Source: a bacterium (GTDB lineage Bacteria; UBA9089). From it: DNA of 14,400 nucleotides. The notes beneath the pieces were generated by a model. The model made no database searches, was not told the DNA's origin, and saw nothing but the letters and a program-made list of their open reading frames with translations. The position numbers and the translations under genes were made by a program. Positions 1 to 7,687 of this stretch are shown here, in pieces. Location: the NCBI GenBank assembly GCA_003485015.1, contig DNCN01000016.1, positions 1-14,400 of the forward strand, written 5' to 3'. Within the stretch, counting starts at the first letter, position 1, and every line of letters begins with the position of its first letter.

Positions 1-39
1 CCATGTGGGGTCATCAGGCGAATTTGTAAATGTTTTTTC

Positions 40-69
40 TTGTCAAAATGAGGATAGATGTGGTATATT
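40..69 (+). promoter_or_regulatory. sigma70-type promoter of the rpsF operon
   Basis: A -35-like TTGTCA (40-45) is separated by 18 nt from a -10-like TATATT (64-69). The -10 is preceded by TG at 61-62, giving an extended -10 (TGGTATATT). Transcription would start near 75-77 and leave a 5' leader of about 40 nt before the rpsF start. The position, immediately ahead of a long same-strand gene chain, fits its use as the main promoter. I see no S6:S18-binding leader structure in the short leader. Confidence 0.6.
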
Positions 70-100
70 AAATAATTTATAATCTCTAAAAGATCAAGTT

Positions 101-107
101 AGGAGGG
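101..107 (+). promoter_or_regulatory. Shine-Dalgarno site of rpsF that decides a TTG start
   Basis: AGGAGGG lies 9 nt upstream of the TTG at 117. It is the strongest ribosome binding site nearby and supports TTG as the start codon. The next in-frame ATG (138) would delete the first beta strand of S6. Confidence 0.7.
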
Positions 108-116
108 AAGAAGCTC

Positions 117-434
117 TTGAATCACTATGAATTAACAATGGTTCTTGATCCAAATATAGAAGAGGAAGGGATAACCAATCTTCTTGATAGAGTAGCCTCT
201 ATTGTGATTAAAACCAATGGGGAAATCACAGAGACCGATAGATGGGGTCTACGAAAACTTGCCTACCCCATTCGAAAACAGGAGAAAGGATACTATATTC
301 TTCTGAGGCTCCAAGCTGATGTGGCCCTCGTTGGAGAATTAGAGAAAAGCCTTAAGCTGGCCAATGAAGTTTTAAGATTTATGTTCATCCGGACTGAAAC
401 TAAAGAGGTTGCTTGTCAAAAACAAGGAGATTAA
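117..434 (+). CDS. rpsF: 30S ribosomal protein S6
   Basis: This is ribosomal protein S6 (105 aa), which binds 16S rRNA in the platform of the small subunit as a heterodimer with S18. The N-terminal strand HYELTMVLDP (residues 3-12) and the conserved WGLRKLAYPIRKQEKGYY segment (43-60) are diagnostic, and the length is normal for the family. The start is TTG, chosen because of the Shine-Dalgarno AGGAGGG at 101-107 and because MNHYE matches the usual S6 N-terminus. It is the first gene of the operon; its partner rpsR lies two genes downstream with ssb between them, a classic arrangement. The ssb start follows its stop by 2 nt. Confidence 0.97.
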   Translation: MNHYELTMVLDPNIEEEGITNLLDRVASIVIKTNGEITETDRWGLRKLAYPIRKQEKGYYILLRLQADVALVGELEKSLKLANEVLRFMFIRTETKEVACQKQGD

Positions 435-436
435 AG

Positions 437-856
437 ATGGTTAGTGTAAACTACACGATCGTTGCTGGAAATCTGACCCATGATCCAGAGTTGAGGTACA
501 CCCCCAGTGGATCAGCTGTAGCCAAGTTTGGCTTAGCCATCAATCGAGTTTATACCACCTCTAGTGGTGAACGGAAGGAGGAAGTGGACTACATCCCCAT
601 TGTTGTCTGGGGGAAGCAGGCCGAAAATTGTAGCCAGTATCTTTCTAAGGGTCGCTCAGTATTGGTTGAGGGTCGGCTCCGACACCGTAGTTGGGAGACC
701 CCTGATGGACAAAAACGTTCAAGGATTGAGGTTATGGCCTTTCGAGTCCAATTCCTTGGAGGTCGACCATCTGAAGGAGAAGTTTTAGCTGGGGTCAAAG
801 GACCCCCCGGAGAACCCATCATCACTGATGAAGAGGAAGAAGAAGTTCCTTTTTAA
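437..856 (+). CDS. ssb: Single-stranded DNA-binding protein
   Basis: SSB (139 aa) coats single-stranded DNA in replication, recombination and repair and recruits partners through its C-terminal tip. The OB fold spans roughly residues 3-108, with the typical GNLTHDPELRY (11-21), the DYIPIVVWGKQAE strand (51-63) and VEGRL (77-81). The linker is very short, and the acidic tail DEEEEEVPF (131-139) corresponds to the usual DDDIPF tip. I start at ATG 437 because AAGGAG (425-430) sits about 6 nt upstream; an in-frame TTG at 413 would add 8 residues overlapping rpsF and has no ribosome binding site. The gene lies between rpsF and rpsR, as in many bacteria. Confidence 0.97.
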   Translation: MVSVNYTIVAGNLTHDPELRYTPSGSAVAKFGLAINRVYTTSSGERKEEVDYIPIVVWGKQAENCSQYLSKGRSVLVEGRLRHRSWETPDGQKRSRIEVMAFRVQFLGGRPSEGEVLAGVKGPPGEPIITDEEEEEVPF

Positions 857-897
857 TAATCTCTAGCCTAAGTATCTAGCATGGAAAGGAGGAGGGA

Positions 898-1143
898 ATG
901 GATTTTAAAGGGAGACAGAGGGCTTACCGAGTAGATAAAAGACAACGACCCTGCCGTTTTTGTCTTAATAGAACAACTAACATCGATTATAAAGACGTTA
1001 GTATTTTAGAGAAATACCTGACCGAGCGAGGAAAAATCCTTTCTAGGCGAATTACCAAAAACTGCGCTAAACATCAGCGTCAACTCGGCTCAGCCATTAA
1101 ACGGGCCAGATTTCTGGCTTTGCTTCCTTATACAGTCAAATAG
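898..1143 (+). CDS. rpsR: 30S ribosomal protein S18
   Basis: Ribosomal protein S18 (81 aa) is the S6 partner on the 30S platform. The conserved core IDYKDV (29-34), the TERGKI segment (42-47), NCAKHQRQL (55-63) and the terminal AIKRARFLALLPY (66-78) identify it. C19 and C22 (CRFC), C56 and H59 form a probable zinc site, making this a zinc-binding (C+) type S18 rather than a zinc-independent paralogue. A strong Shine-Dalgarno (AAGGAGGAGGG, about 886-895) precedes the ATG. The gap to ssb is about 40 nt without a visible terminator, and the next gene begins 1 nt after the stop. Confidence 0.97.
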   Translation: MDFKGRQRAYRVDKRQRPCRFCLNRTTNIDYKDVSILEKYLTERGKILSRRITKNCAKHQRQLGSAIKRARFLALLPYTVK

Positions 1144-1144
1144 A

Positions 1145-2062
1145 ATGCCAGAATCTTTGATTCAGAAGATACTATTTGTTGGTATACCCGTGGTAAGAGC
1201 GATTGGTATAATTCTTTGTCCTGTACCAATTGTTTTAGGCATTCTTCGATATGGATTTAAATACATCCTGCTGATAACACTTCCTATAGCCTTTATGGCC
1301 TTTGTCCTATCTTTTGTTCTGAAGCTACCATCAATGCTCACTCTCCTTTCTGTAGGAACCTTTGGTCTGTTATTGGGTGGACTCATTCGAGAAGGGTTTT
1401 CACCAGGGAAGATAGTTCTAATAGGAGGTATAGTCCTCCTTCTGATATTGGGGTTTGAGATAATCTTCTTCCAGAGGTTAGGCTATTCCCCTTTTAGAAC
1501 CATAAGCAGCTTAATTACTTACCTTAAAGAATACTTCTCAGCCCTTGAGGCCCAGGAGAAGATCTCCCTGAAAGACATAGAGCAGATGAAGGATTATTGC
1601 AACTCGGCTATCTTAAGGCTTTCCCTTCTTACCCCTGCCATGCTCATCTTAGGTGCCTTTATCTATACTTATTTAAGTTATGAAGTAACCAGGGTTATCT
1701 TGGGCAGTATGGGCTATCAGTTAGTAAGACCCCTTCCAATCTCTATCCTGAGGATTCCAGATATCCTCGTCTGGGGGTTTATCTTAGGTTGGATGGCGAT
1801 GCTAGTTGGGGAGTGGCAGGAAATAAAGAACCTATATATTATCGGCTTAAACATCAGGTGTACCTTTGAAGCTCTCTATGCTGTGGTAGGATTGGGCATA
1901 GCAACCTTCTTTTTAAATAAATACAATCTTCCTATAATGGTGAAACTCTTAGCTTATTTTGTTCTTATCTTAGGGCTCAAGATAGTCATGTTTGTTGGTA
2001 TCTTTGACACCTGGTTCGATTTCCGAAGACTCAAGCCTATCAAAACCCCTAATGAGACTTAA
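1145..2062 (+). CDS. DUF2232 (YybS-like) integral membrane protein
   Basis: A 305-aa polytopic membrane protein of unknown biochemical role. Its family (DUF2232/YybS) is typically encoded between rpsR and rplI, as here. Hydrophobic segments lie near residues 8-30, 40-60, 63-81, 88-109, 160-180, 205-222, 244-257 and 265-288. The central part (about 115-155) is hydrophilic. The C-terminal GIFDTWFDFRRL (285-296) resembles the FDxxxDFR signature I associate with the family. The ATG is 1 nt after the rpsR stop, with no ribosome binding site of its own, so translation is probably coupled to rpsR. Family assignment rests on context, topology and the C-terminal motif; no function is inferred beyond an envelope location. 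Confidence 0.85.
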   Translation: MPESLIQKILFVGIPVVRAIGIILCPVPIVLGILRYGFKYILLITLPIAFMAFVLSFVLKLPSMLTLLSVGTFGLLLGGLIREGFSPGKIVLIGGIVLLLILGFEIIFFQRLGYSPFRTISSLITYLKEYFSALEAQEKISLKDIEQMKDYCNSAILRLSLLTPAMLILGAFIYTYLSYEVTRVILGSMGYQLVRPLPISILRIPDILVWGFILGWMAMLVGEWQEIKNLYIIGLNIRCTFEALYAVVGLGIATFFLNKYNLPIMVKLLAYFVLILGLKIVMFVGIFDTWFDFRRLKPIKTPNET

Positions 2063-2075
2063 AAGGAGGTAGGAG

Positions 2076-2519
2076 ATGGAGGTGATACTGCGGGAAGATG
2101 TTAAAGGCCTTGGTTGTAAGAATGAGGTAGTAAAAGTAGCGAGTGGCTATGCCCGCAACTTTCTGATTCCTAAAGGATTTGCCTTAGAGATAACTCCTTC
2201 TAATCTCAAAGCTATAGAACAGGAGATAGCACGAGAGCAGAGGCATAGGGAGCATGAACTCCGGACTGCTCAAAGGCTCGCCCAAAAGATAGAAGAGATC
2301 TCGTTAACCATTACCAAAGCAGTTGGGGAGGAGGAGAAGCTCTTTGGTGCAGTCACGAAGGAAGAGATCGCCAATGGCTTAAAAGAGAAGGGCATAAATA
2401 TTGATAAGAGAGTACTCGATCTTTCAGAACCGATAAGGAAGTTGGGTATCTATTCTATCGGTGTTAAGCTCCACCCCGAAGTAGAGGCTAAGATCAAGCT
2501 TTGGGTGATTAAGGAATGA
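2076..2519 (+). CDS. rplI: 50S ribosomal protein L9
   Basis: Ribosomal protein L9 (147 aa) has two domains joined by a long helix. The N-terminal rRNA-binding domain (residues 1-40) shows the family pattern EVILREDVKGLG (2-13) and VASGYARNFLIPKGFA (21-36). The helical linker covers about 41-77. The C-terminal domain includes KLFGAVTKEEI (88-98) and ends in IYSIGVKLHPEVEAKIKLWV (125-144). A strong AAGGAGG precedes the start. The stop TGA overlaps the dnaB ATG (ATGA at 2516-2519), implying coupled translation with the helicase. The rpsF-rpsR-rplI-dnaB order is widely conserved. Confidence 0.97.
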   Translation: MEVILREDVKGLGCKNEVVKVASGYARNFLIPKGFALEITPSNLKAIEQEIAREQRHREHELRTAQRLAQKIEEISLTITKAVGEEEKLFGAVTKEEIANGLKEKGINIDKRVLDLSEPIRKLGIYSIGVKLHPEVEAKIKLWVIKE

Positions 2520-3883
2520 ATGAGTTAGGTAGAGACATTGTCCTTGGAAAGGTTCCTCCCCAGTCAATAGAGGCGGAGATGAGTGTCCTTGGTGCAATGC
2601 TAATGGAGAAGGAGGCTATTACTCGGGCCGTCGAGCAGATCTCCGAAGATGTCTTCTACCGAGAGGCCCATCGAAAGATATTTACAGCTATCCTGAATCT
2701 CTTCGATAGGAATGAACCTGTAGATCTAGTTACCCTAACCGAAGAATTGAGCAAAAGAGGCGAATTAGAAGAGGTAGGCGGGGCAACTTACCTGGCTACT
2801 GTTCTGAACTCAGTTCCCAGTGCCGCCAATATAGACTACTACTCGAAGATCGTTAAGGAGAAAGCTGTTCTTCGAGGCTTGATCAATGCTGGGACGGCTA
2901 TTCTGAATATGGCCTATCAGGCGGAAGGGGAGGCATCTGAGATCTTGGATCAGGCCGAACGGTTGATCTTCGGTGTTATCCAACGGAAGGTATCCAGGGA
3001 TTTTGTGCCTCTTAGAGAGATGCTCTATGATACATTTGAAGCTATCGAGACCCTCTATAAAGACAAGAGGGCTATAACTGGAATACCAAGTGGGTTCATC
3101 GACTTCGATATTAAGACCTCTGGGTTTCAACCCTCGGATCTGATCATTATTGCTGGCCGTCCATCGATGGGTAAGACCTCTTTCGCTCTAAATATTGCAC
3201 AGTATGTGGGTGCCAAAAGGGATAAACCTAAGCCTGCTCCTGTGGCCATATTCAGCTTAGAGATGAGCAAGGAACAGCTTGTTCAGCGGATACTCTGCTC
3301 TGAGGCCAGAGTAGACGCCATCAAACTTCGAACTGGATATCTGGGAGAGACCGACTGGCCAAAGCTGACCACGGCAGCTGGAGTCCTGAATGAAGCAGAG
3401 ATATATATCGATGATACCCCTTCTATCTCCATTTTGGAACTTCGGGCTAAGGCAAGGAGGCTTAAGGCAAGTCATGATATCCGTCTCATCATCATTGACT
3501 ATCTTCAATTGATGCAGGGGCCAGCAAAGAGTGAGTCAAGACAACAAGAGATTTCTGATATCTCAAGGTCGTTGAAGTCGTTAGCCAGGGAACTTAATGT
3601 CCCGATTATCGCCCTCTCCCAGCTCTCCAGGGCCGTAGAGACAAGAGGTGGAGAGCGCAGACCTCAGCTTTCAGATCTTCGAGAATCTGGCGCATTAGAA
3701 CAGGATGCAGACTTGGTAGCTTTCATTTATCGGCCAGAGCTCTATCGCCCTGAACGTGCAGCAGATAAAGGAATAGCTGAAGTTATTATTGGCAAGCAGC
3801 GAAATGGTCCAACGGGTACAGTAAAATTGACTTTCATTAAAGAATACACGAAATTTGAAAACCTGACCAGGACAGAAGAATGA
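2516..3883 (+). CDS. dnaB: Replicative DNA helicase DnaB
   Basis: DnaB (455 aa) is the hexameric 5'-3' helicase that unwinds DNA at the fork and binds primase. The N-terminal helical domain covers about residues 12-115, starting with VPPQSIEAEMSVLGAML. A linker follows, then the RecA-like C-terminal domain from about 185. Visible motifs are Walker A GRPSMGKT (214-221), Walker B IIIDYLQL (325-332, D328), ALSQLSR (366-372) and QLSDLRESGALEQDAD (384-399). The protein is full length and carries no intein, which is worth noting because DnaB is a frequent intein host. The start overlaps the rplI stop and the stop overlaps the mlaE start, both as ATGA. Confidence 0.98.
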   Translation: MNELGRDIVLGKVPPQSIEAEMSVLGAMLMEKEAITRAVEQISEDVFYREAHRKIFTAILNLFDRNEPVDLVTLTEELSKRGELEEVGGATYLATVLNSVPSAANIDYYSKIVKEKAVLRGLINAGTAILNMAYQAEGEASEILDQAERLIFGVIQRKVSRDFVPLREMLYDTFEAIETLYKDKRAITGIPSGFIDFDIKTSGFQPSDLIIIAGRPSMGKTSFALNIAQYVGAKRDKPKPAPVAIFSLEMSKEQLVQRILCSEARVDAIKLRTGYLGETDWPKLTTAAGVLNEAEIYIDDTPSISILELRAKARRLKASHDIRLIIIDYLQLMQGPAKSESRQQEISDISRSLKSLARELNVPIIALSQLSRAVETRGGERRPQLSDLRESGALEQDADLVAFIYRPELYRPERAADKGIAEVIIGKQRNGPTGTVKLTFIKEYTKFENLTRTEE

Positions 3884-4629
3884 GAAAGAGACTCTCTTCT
3901 TTTCTAATTACATTAGGAGAGATGAGTCTGCTCTTCTGGCAGATCCTCATAGGAGTAGTTAGGTCTCCCTGGCGGGGAAAGAGTATCCTTGATCAGATGG
4001 TCCAGATAGGGATTAACACCCTCCCTGTGACTAGTATCATGGCTATATTCACGGGTATGGTCTTAGCGGTTCAGACTTATCATAAGTTCAGACAGTTCGA
4101 ATTAGAATCATGGGTGGGTAGCGTTGTTGCCACCTCAGTGACCAGAGAATTGGGTCCGGTGCTTACCGCCATCGTTGTTGCAGGAAGGTGTGGTTCCTCC
4201 ACTGCTGCAGAACTTGGTACGATGAAGGTGACCGAACAGATCGATGCCTTAAAGACCCTGGCTGTAGACCCGATAAGATTTCTGGTCATACCAAGATTTC
4301 TGGCGGCAATAGTTATGCTCCCCTTACTGACAGTCTTTACCGATTTTGTGGCCATATTGGGCGGGTATCTTATGGGGGTCTTTAGATTTGGCATCCGCTC
4401 TAGTCTTTACATCGACGCCACTACCAACTGGCTTGATCCTGAAGATATATTGAGTGGATTGACCAAGGCCCTCTTCTTTGGAATAATCATCATCGTTGTC
4501 TCCTGCCAACGTGGATTAGATGCCCAAGGTGGTGCTGAAGGGGTTGGTCGGGCAACTACTTCAGCGGTGGTCATCTCTTCCATCTTTATTCTGGTTTCTG
4601 ATTACTTTCTAACCTTAATGCTTCCTTAA
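3880..4629 (+). CDS. mlaE: MlaE-family phospholipid ABC transporter permease
   Basis: Permease subunit (249 aa) of an MCE/Mla-type ABC system, which moves phospholipids between inner and outer membranes. The MlaE family core is clear: RELGPVLTAIVVAGRCGSST (89-108) followed by AAELGTMKVTEQIDAL (109-124), with hydrophobic segments near 48-66, 92-103, 135-165, 196-209 and 227-248. The N-terminal stretch (1-40) is the expected amphipathic interface helix region. The ATG overlaps the dnaB stop, so translation is probably coupled to the helicase gene. mlaF begins 1 nt after the stop. The symbol is by homology to E. coli mlaE; substrate specificity here is inferred. Confidence 0.92.
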   Translation: MRKRLSSFLITLGEMSLLFWQILIGVVRSPWRGKSILDQMVQIGINTLPVTSIMAIFTGMVLAVQTYHKFRQFELESWVGSVVATSVTRELGPVLTAIVVAGRCGSSTAAELGTMKVTEQIDALKTLAVDPIRFLVIPRFLAAIVMLPLLTVFTDFVAILGGYLMGVFRFGIRSSLYIDATTNWLDPEDILSGLTKALFFGIIIIVVSCQRGLDAQGGAEGVGRATTSAVVISSIFILVSDYFLTLMLP

Positions 4630-4630
4630 A

Positions 4631-5380
4631 ATGATTACCATCTCTAATCTCTGGAGGGGTTTTAATAAAAACCAGGTTTTAAGAGGGGTCACGCTTACAA
4701 TTGAAGAGGGTGAGACTATGGTTATCATCGGTCGATCTGGCTGTGGTAAGAGTATCCTATTGAAACAGATCGTTGGTATAATGAAACCCGATAAGGGAGA
4801 GATCTTTATCGATGGAGTAGAGATTACCTCCTTAAATGAGAAGGAATTAAGCCAGGTTCGTCTCAAGTTTGGAATGCTCTTTCAGGGTGGTGCCCTCTTC
4901 GACTCTATGACAGTTGCTGAAAATGTTGGATTCTACCTCTCTGAACATACAAAACTCTCTAAAGAGGAGATCTCTCTTAGGGTGAAAGAGAGGCTCTCTC
5001 TGGTCGGCCTGGAAGGGGTTGAACACCTGATGCCAGCTGAGCTCTCTGGTGGGATGCGCAAAAGGGTGGCTTTAGCCAGGGCTATCTGTACAAATCCTAA
5101 AGTTCTCCTCTATGATGAACCGACAACAGGTATTGATCCTGTTATGTCTGCAGGTATCAACCGGCTCATCCGCAAGCTCCAACATGAGCTCAATTTGACC
5201 TCTTTGGTTGTCACCCACGATATGGCCTGTGTCTATGATATCGCTGATCGAATAGCGATGCTCCATAAAGGAGAGATAATCGAGATTGGAACCCCTCAAG
5301 AGATACGCTCAAGTCCAAACCCGATTGTTCAGCAATTCATTATAGGATCATCCGAGGGGCCGATTACCGGAGATAGTTAA
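4631..5380 (+). CDS. mlaF: MlaF-family phospholipid ABC transporter ATP-binding protein
   Basis: ATPase subunit (249 aa) that powers the MlaE permease from the cytoplasmic face. All ABC motifs are intact: Walker A GRSGCGKS (34-41), Q-loop Q85 in MLFQGGALFDSMTV (82-95), signature LSGGM (138-142), Walker B VLLYDE (158-163) and switch histidine H196 in VVTHDM. The MLFQGGALFDSMTV segment and the LSGGMRKRVALARA wording are typical of the MlaF branch. Coupling is very tight: 1 nt from mlaE upstream and 2 nt to the MCE gene downstream, with no separate Shine-Dalgarno. No mlaB (STAS) gene, which stabilises E. coli MlaF, is nearby. Confidence 0.94.
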   Translation: MITISNLWRGFNKNQVLRGVTLTIEEGETMVIIGRSGCGKSILLKQIVGIMKPDKGEIFIDGVEITSLNEKELSQVRLKFGMLFQGGALFDSMTVAENVGFYLSEHTKLSKEEISLRVKERLSLVGLEGVEHLMPAELSGGMRKRVALARAICTNPKVLLYDEPTTGIDPVMSAGINRLIRKLQHELNLTSLVVTHDMACVYDIADRIAMLHKGEIIEIGTPQEIRSSPNPIVQQFIIGSSEGPITGDS

Positions 5381-5382
5381 AA

Positions 5383-6324
5383 ATGGATAAAGAGTCAATT
5401 CCCGCTTTCAAAGTAGGCTTGATGGTTGCTATCGGATTGGTGTTTTTTGCCGTACTTATCTATCTTGCAGGGGGTATACGTTTCCATCGTCGGGGATATA
5501 CCTTGACCATCCTCTTCAGCCATGTGGCTGGTCTAGACATAAATTCACCTGTGAGACTAGCCGGTATGGAGGTAGGAGAGGTAAGGAAGATGTGGGTCAG
5601 AGACGGAAAGATCGTAGTTGAAGCTTGGATAGAGAAGGATGCTCGGATCCATGAGGGAGCTGAAGCAAACATCGAATCCCTGGGGTTGATTGGTGAAAAA
5701 TATGTCGCTTTGACCATGGGTGACCTTAACCGACCCTGTCTTGGACGTGGGGCGATCATTATCGGCCAGGATCCAGTCTCAATTGGCCAGATACTCTCTA
5801 GGGGTGAGGTTGTGGTTCAGAAAGTAGAGCAGGTAATTACGGCCTTGGATGGAATCTTGGGCAGAAACGAGATCATTGAGAGTATAGAGAGGATTTTAAA
5901 TCACATAGAATCTTTTAGTCGGAATCTTGATCTTACCTTAAGGGAAAACGTCACTAAGACCATAGAAGAGCTTCGTAACTCCTCAAAGGAATTCAGAGAG
6001 GCCAGCGAGGAGTTTAAGGTAGAGATACAGGAGACTGCCCCTCGATTAAAGAGGGTGTTGCATGAACTGGATAAAGGCCTTAGAGGTAAGGGTGATGATA
6101 TAGAAGAGACTCTGGGCAATCTTAAGGAGATTTCCCAACGACTCATCTCTGTCACAGAATCACTGGCAAACATTACTGCCCAGATAGAGAGTGGTGAAGG
6201 AGTAGCTGGAAAGATACTATTTGATAAAGAGATGGCTGAGAGTCTATCACGCACCATCAAGGATTTACGAGAATTGGCTAAGGACCTAAAGGCCCATCCT
6301 TGGAAGTTGATGAAGAAGAAGTAA
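5383..6324 (+). CDS. mlaD: MCE-domain (MlaD-like) substrate-binding protein
   Basis: A 313-aa MCE-family protein, the periplasmic lipid-handling partner of the MlaE/MlaF pair. A single N-terminal membrane anchor (about residues 9-30) is followed by one MCE domain (about 38-118) with VAGLDINSPVRLAGMEVGEV (48-67) and the ESLGLIGEKYVAL strand (98-110). The rest (about 138-300) is a predicted long helical or coiled-coil region. It includes SGEGVAGKILFDKEMAE, a Gly-rich turn followed by an FD motif common in the C-termini of long MCE proteins. It is longer than E. coli MlaD (about 180 aa) because of this helical extension, which may span part of the periplasm. mlaC and mlaB are not found in the window. 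Confidence 0.92.
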   Translation: MDKESIPAFKVGLMVAIGLVFFAVLIYLAGGIRFHRRGYTLTILFSHVAGLDINSPVRLAGMEVGEVRKMWVRDGKIVVEAWIEKDARIHEGAEANIESLGLIGEKYVALTMGDLNRPCLGRGAIIIGQDPVSIGQILSRGEVVVQKVEQVITALDGILGRNEIIESIERILNHIESFSRNLDLTLRENVTKTIEELRNSSKEFREASEEFKVEIQETAPRLKRVLHELDKGLRGKGDDIEETLGNLKEISQRLISVTESLANITAQIESGEGVAGKILFDKEMAESLSRTIKDLRELAKDLKAHPWKLMKKK

Positions 6325-6340
6325 AGTAGTTTCTAGCTTA

Positions 6341-6358
6341 CTCTCTTCGTGAAGGGAG
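6341..6358 (+). promoter_or_regulatory. Hairpin overlapping the ugd ribosome binding site
   Basis: CTCTCTT (6341-6347) can pair with AAGGGAG (6352-6358) around the loop CGTG; six pairs are Watson-Crick and one is G-T. The 3' arm contains most of the GGGAGG Shine-Dalgarno (6354-6359) of the downstream dehydrogenase, so folding would hide it. There is no following T-run, so it does not look like a terminator. Role in control is inferred from geometry only. Confidence 0.4.
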
Positions 6359-6365
6359 GTTGTTT

Positions 6366-7676
6366 ATGCAAAAGGTAAAAATGGTCAAGATTGCTGTAAT
6401 TGGAACAGGTTATGTTGGTTTGGTTAGTGGCACCTGCTTAGCAGAGATAGGCCACCAGGTGGTCTGCTGTGACAATGATTCTCAAAAGATCATGACCCTC
6501 AAGGAGGGGAAGATTCCTATCTATGAGCCAGGCTTAGAAGAGATGATCAGGCATAATGTCATGATGAAAAGACTCTCTTTTACTACCTCTATCGAAGAGG
6601 CTACAAAAGAGTCACTAGTCATATTTATTGCTGTTGGTACTCCGCCTAAGGAGAACGGTGAGGCTGACCTCTCTTATGTTGAAGCTGTCTCAAGGGAGAT
6701 AGGCCAGGCTATGGATGGTTATCGAGTCATCGTCGAAAAGAGTACTGTGCCGGTAAAGACAGGTCAGTGGATCAAGAGGACAATTGAGGCAGATAATATC
6801 CATAGTCATCCTTTTGATGTGGTCTCCAACCCTGAGTTCCTTCGGGAGGGTTCAGCCATTGAAGACTTTATGTATCCAGATCGGGTAGTCCTTGGCGTTG
6901 AGAGTGAGCGGGCCAAACAGATCATGGTTGAGGTCTATGAGCCATTGAATGCACCCTTGGTTATTACCTCCCTTGAGAGCGCTGAACTCATTAAGCATGC
7001 ATCAAACTCTTTCTTGTCCTTAAAGATCTCCTTTATCAACGCCATTTCTCGTATTTGTGAACTGGTTGGTGCCGATGTGGAGGTTGTGGCGAAGGGCATG
7101 GGGCTTGACAAGCGGATTGGCCCAGACTTCTTACGAGCTGGCTGTGGGTACGGAGGATTCTGTTTTCCCAAAGACCTTTTAGCTTTTATCAAGATTGCTG
7201 AAGAGGTGGGTTACGACTTTAAGCTTCTCAAAGAGGTTCAAGAGATAAATGAAGCCCAGAAGATGGCTGTTGTGCGTAAGACTGAGGAACTCCTATGGAA
7301 TCTCAACAATAAAACCATTGGCATTCTAGGTCTGGCCTTCAAGCCGAATACCGATGACATGCGGGAGGCTCCATCTATTACGATTATTAAGGGTCTCCAG
7401 TCCGAGGGAGTTAAGATCAAAGCTTATGACCCAGTAGCTATGCCTCGGGCAAAGGAGGTTTTAGAGGATGTCATTTATGGTAATGATCCCTATGAAGTAG
7501 CAGAGGGGAGTGATTGCCTCATCCTCCTCACCGAATGGCCTCAGTTTAAAGACCTGGATCTCTTGAAGATAAAAGAGCTCCTTTCTCGGCCCAATATAGT
7601 CGACGGCCGAAATATCTACCAGCCCGAGGAGATGAGAAAGCTTGGTTTTAACTACAAGAGCATCGGTCGTCCTTAA
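6366..7676 (+). CDS. UDP-glucose/UDP-GlcNAc-type 6-dehydrogenase
   Basis: A UDP-glucose/GDP-mannose dehydrogenase-family enzyme (436 aa) that oxidises the C6 hydroxyl of a nucleotide sugar to a carboxylate using 2 NAD+. The Rossmann motif GTGYVGLVSG is at residues 13-22; EKSTVPVKTG and NPEFLREGSA are family hallmarks of the N-terminal domain. The catalytic cysteine is C266 in GCGYGGFCFPKD; the usual GGS before Cys-Phe-Pro-Lys-Asp reads GGF here. The C-terminal UDP-binding domain includes LGLAFKPNTDDMREAPS. Start: a TTG lies at 6360 and ATGs at 6366 and 6381; GGGAGG (6354-6359) fits 6366 best. UDP-glucose is the likeliest substrate (ugd), but the aminotransferase next door leaves UDP-GlcNAc possible. 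Confidence 0.92.
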   Translation: MQKVKMVKIAVIGTGYVGLVSGTCLAEIGHQVVCCDNDSQKIMTLKEGKIPIYEPGLEEMIRHNVMMKRLSFTTSIEEATKESLVIFIAVGTPPKENGEADLSYVEAVSREIGQAMDGYRVIVEKSTVPVKTGQWIKRTIEADNIHSHPFDVVSNPEFLREGSAIEDFMYPDRVVLGVESERAKQIMVEVYEPLNAPLVITSLESAELIKHASNSFLSLKISFINAISRICELVGADVEVVAKGMGLDKRIGPDFLRAGCGYGGFCFPKDLLAFIKIAEEVGYDFKLLKEVQEINEAQKMAVVRKTEELLWNLNNKTIGILGLAFKPNTDDMREAPSITIIKGLQSEGVKIKAYDPVAMPRAKEVLEDVIYGNDPYEVAEGSDCLILLTEWPQFKDLDLLKIKELLSRPNIVDGRNIYQPEEMRKLGFNYKSIGRP

Positions 7677-7687
7677 AGAGGAACGAA

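Noticed and set aside
75..116. S6:S18-binding autoregulatory leader
   Set aside because: The leader is only about 40 nt and I see no CCG-containing hairpin of the known motif.
413..436. Longer ssb start at TTG 413
   Set aside because: It would overlap rpsF and has no ribosome binding site, whereas ATG 437 has AAGGAG at proper spacing and gives the usual SSB N-terminus.
5901..6260. 119-codon minus-strand ORF
   Set aside because: It is antisense to the helical C-terminus of the MCE protein; serine/leucine-rich shadow frame.
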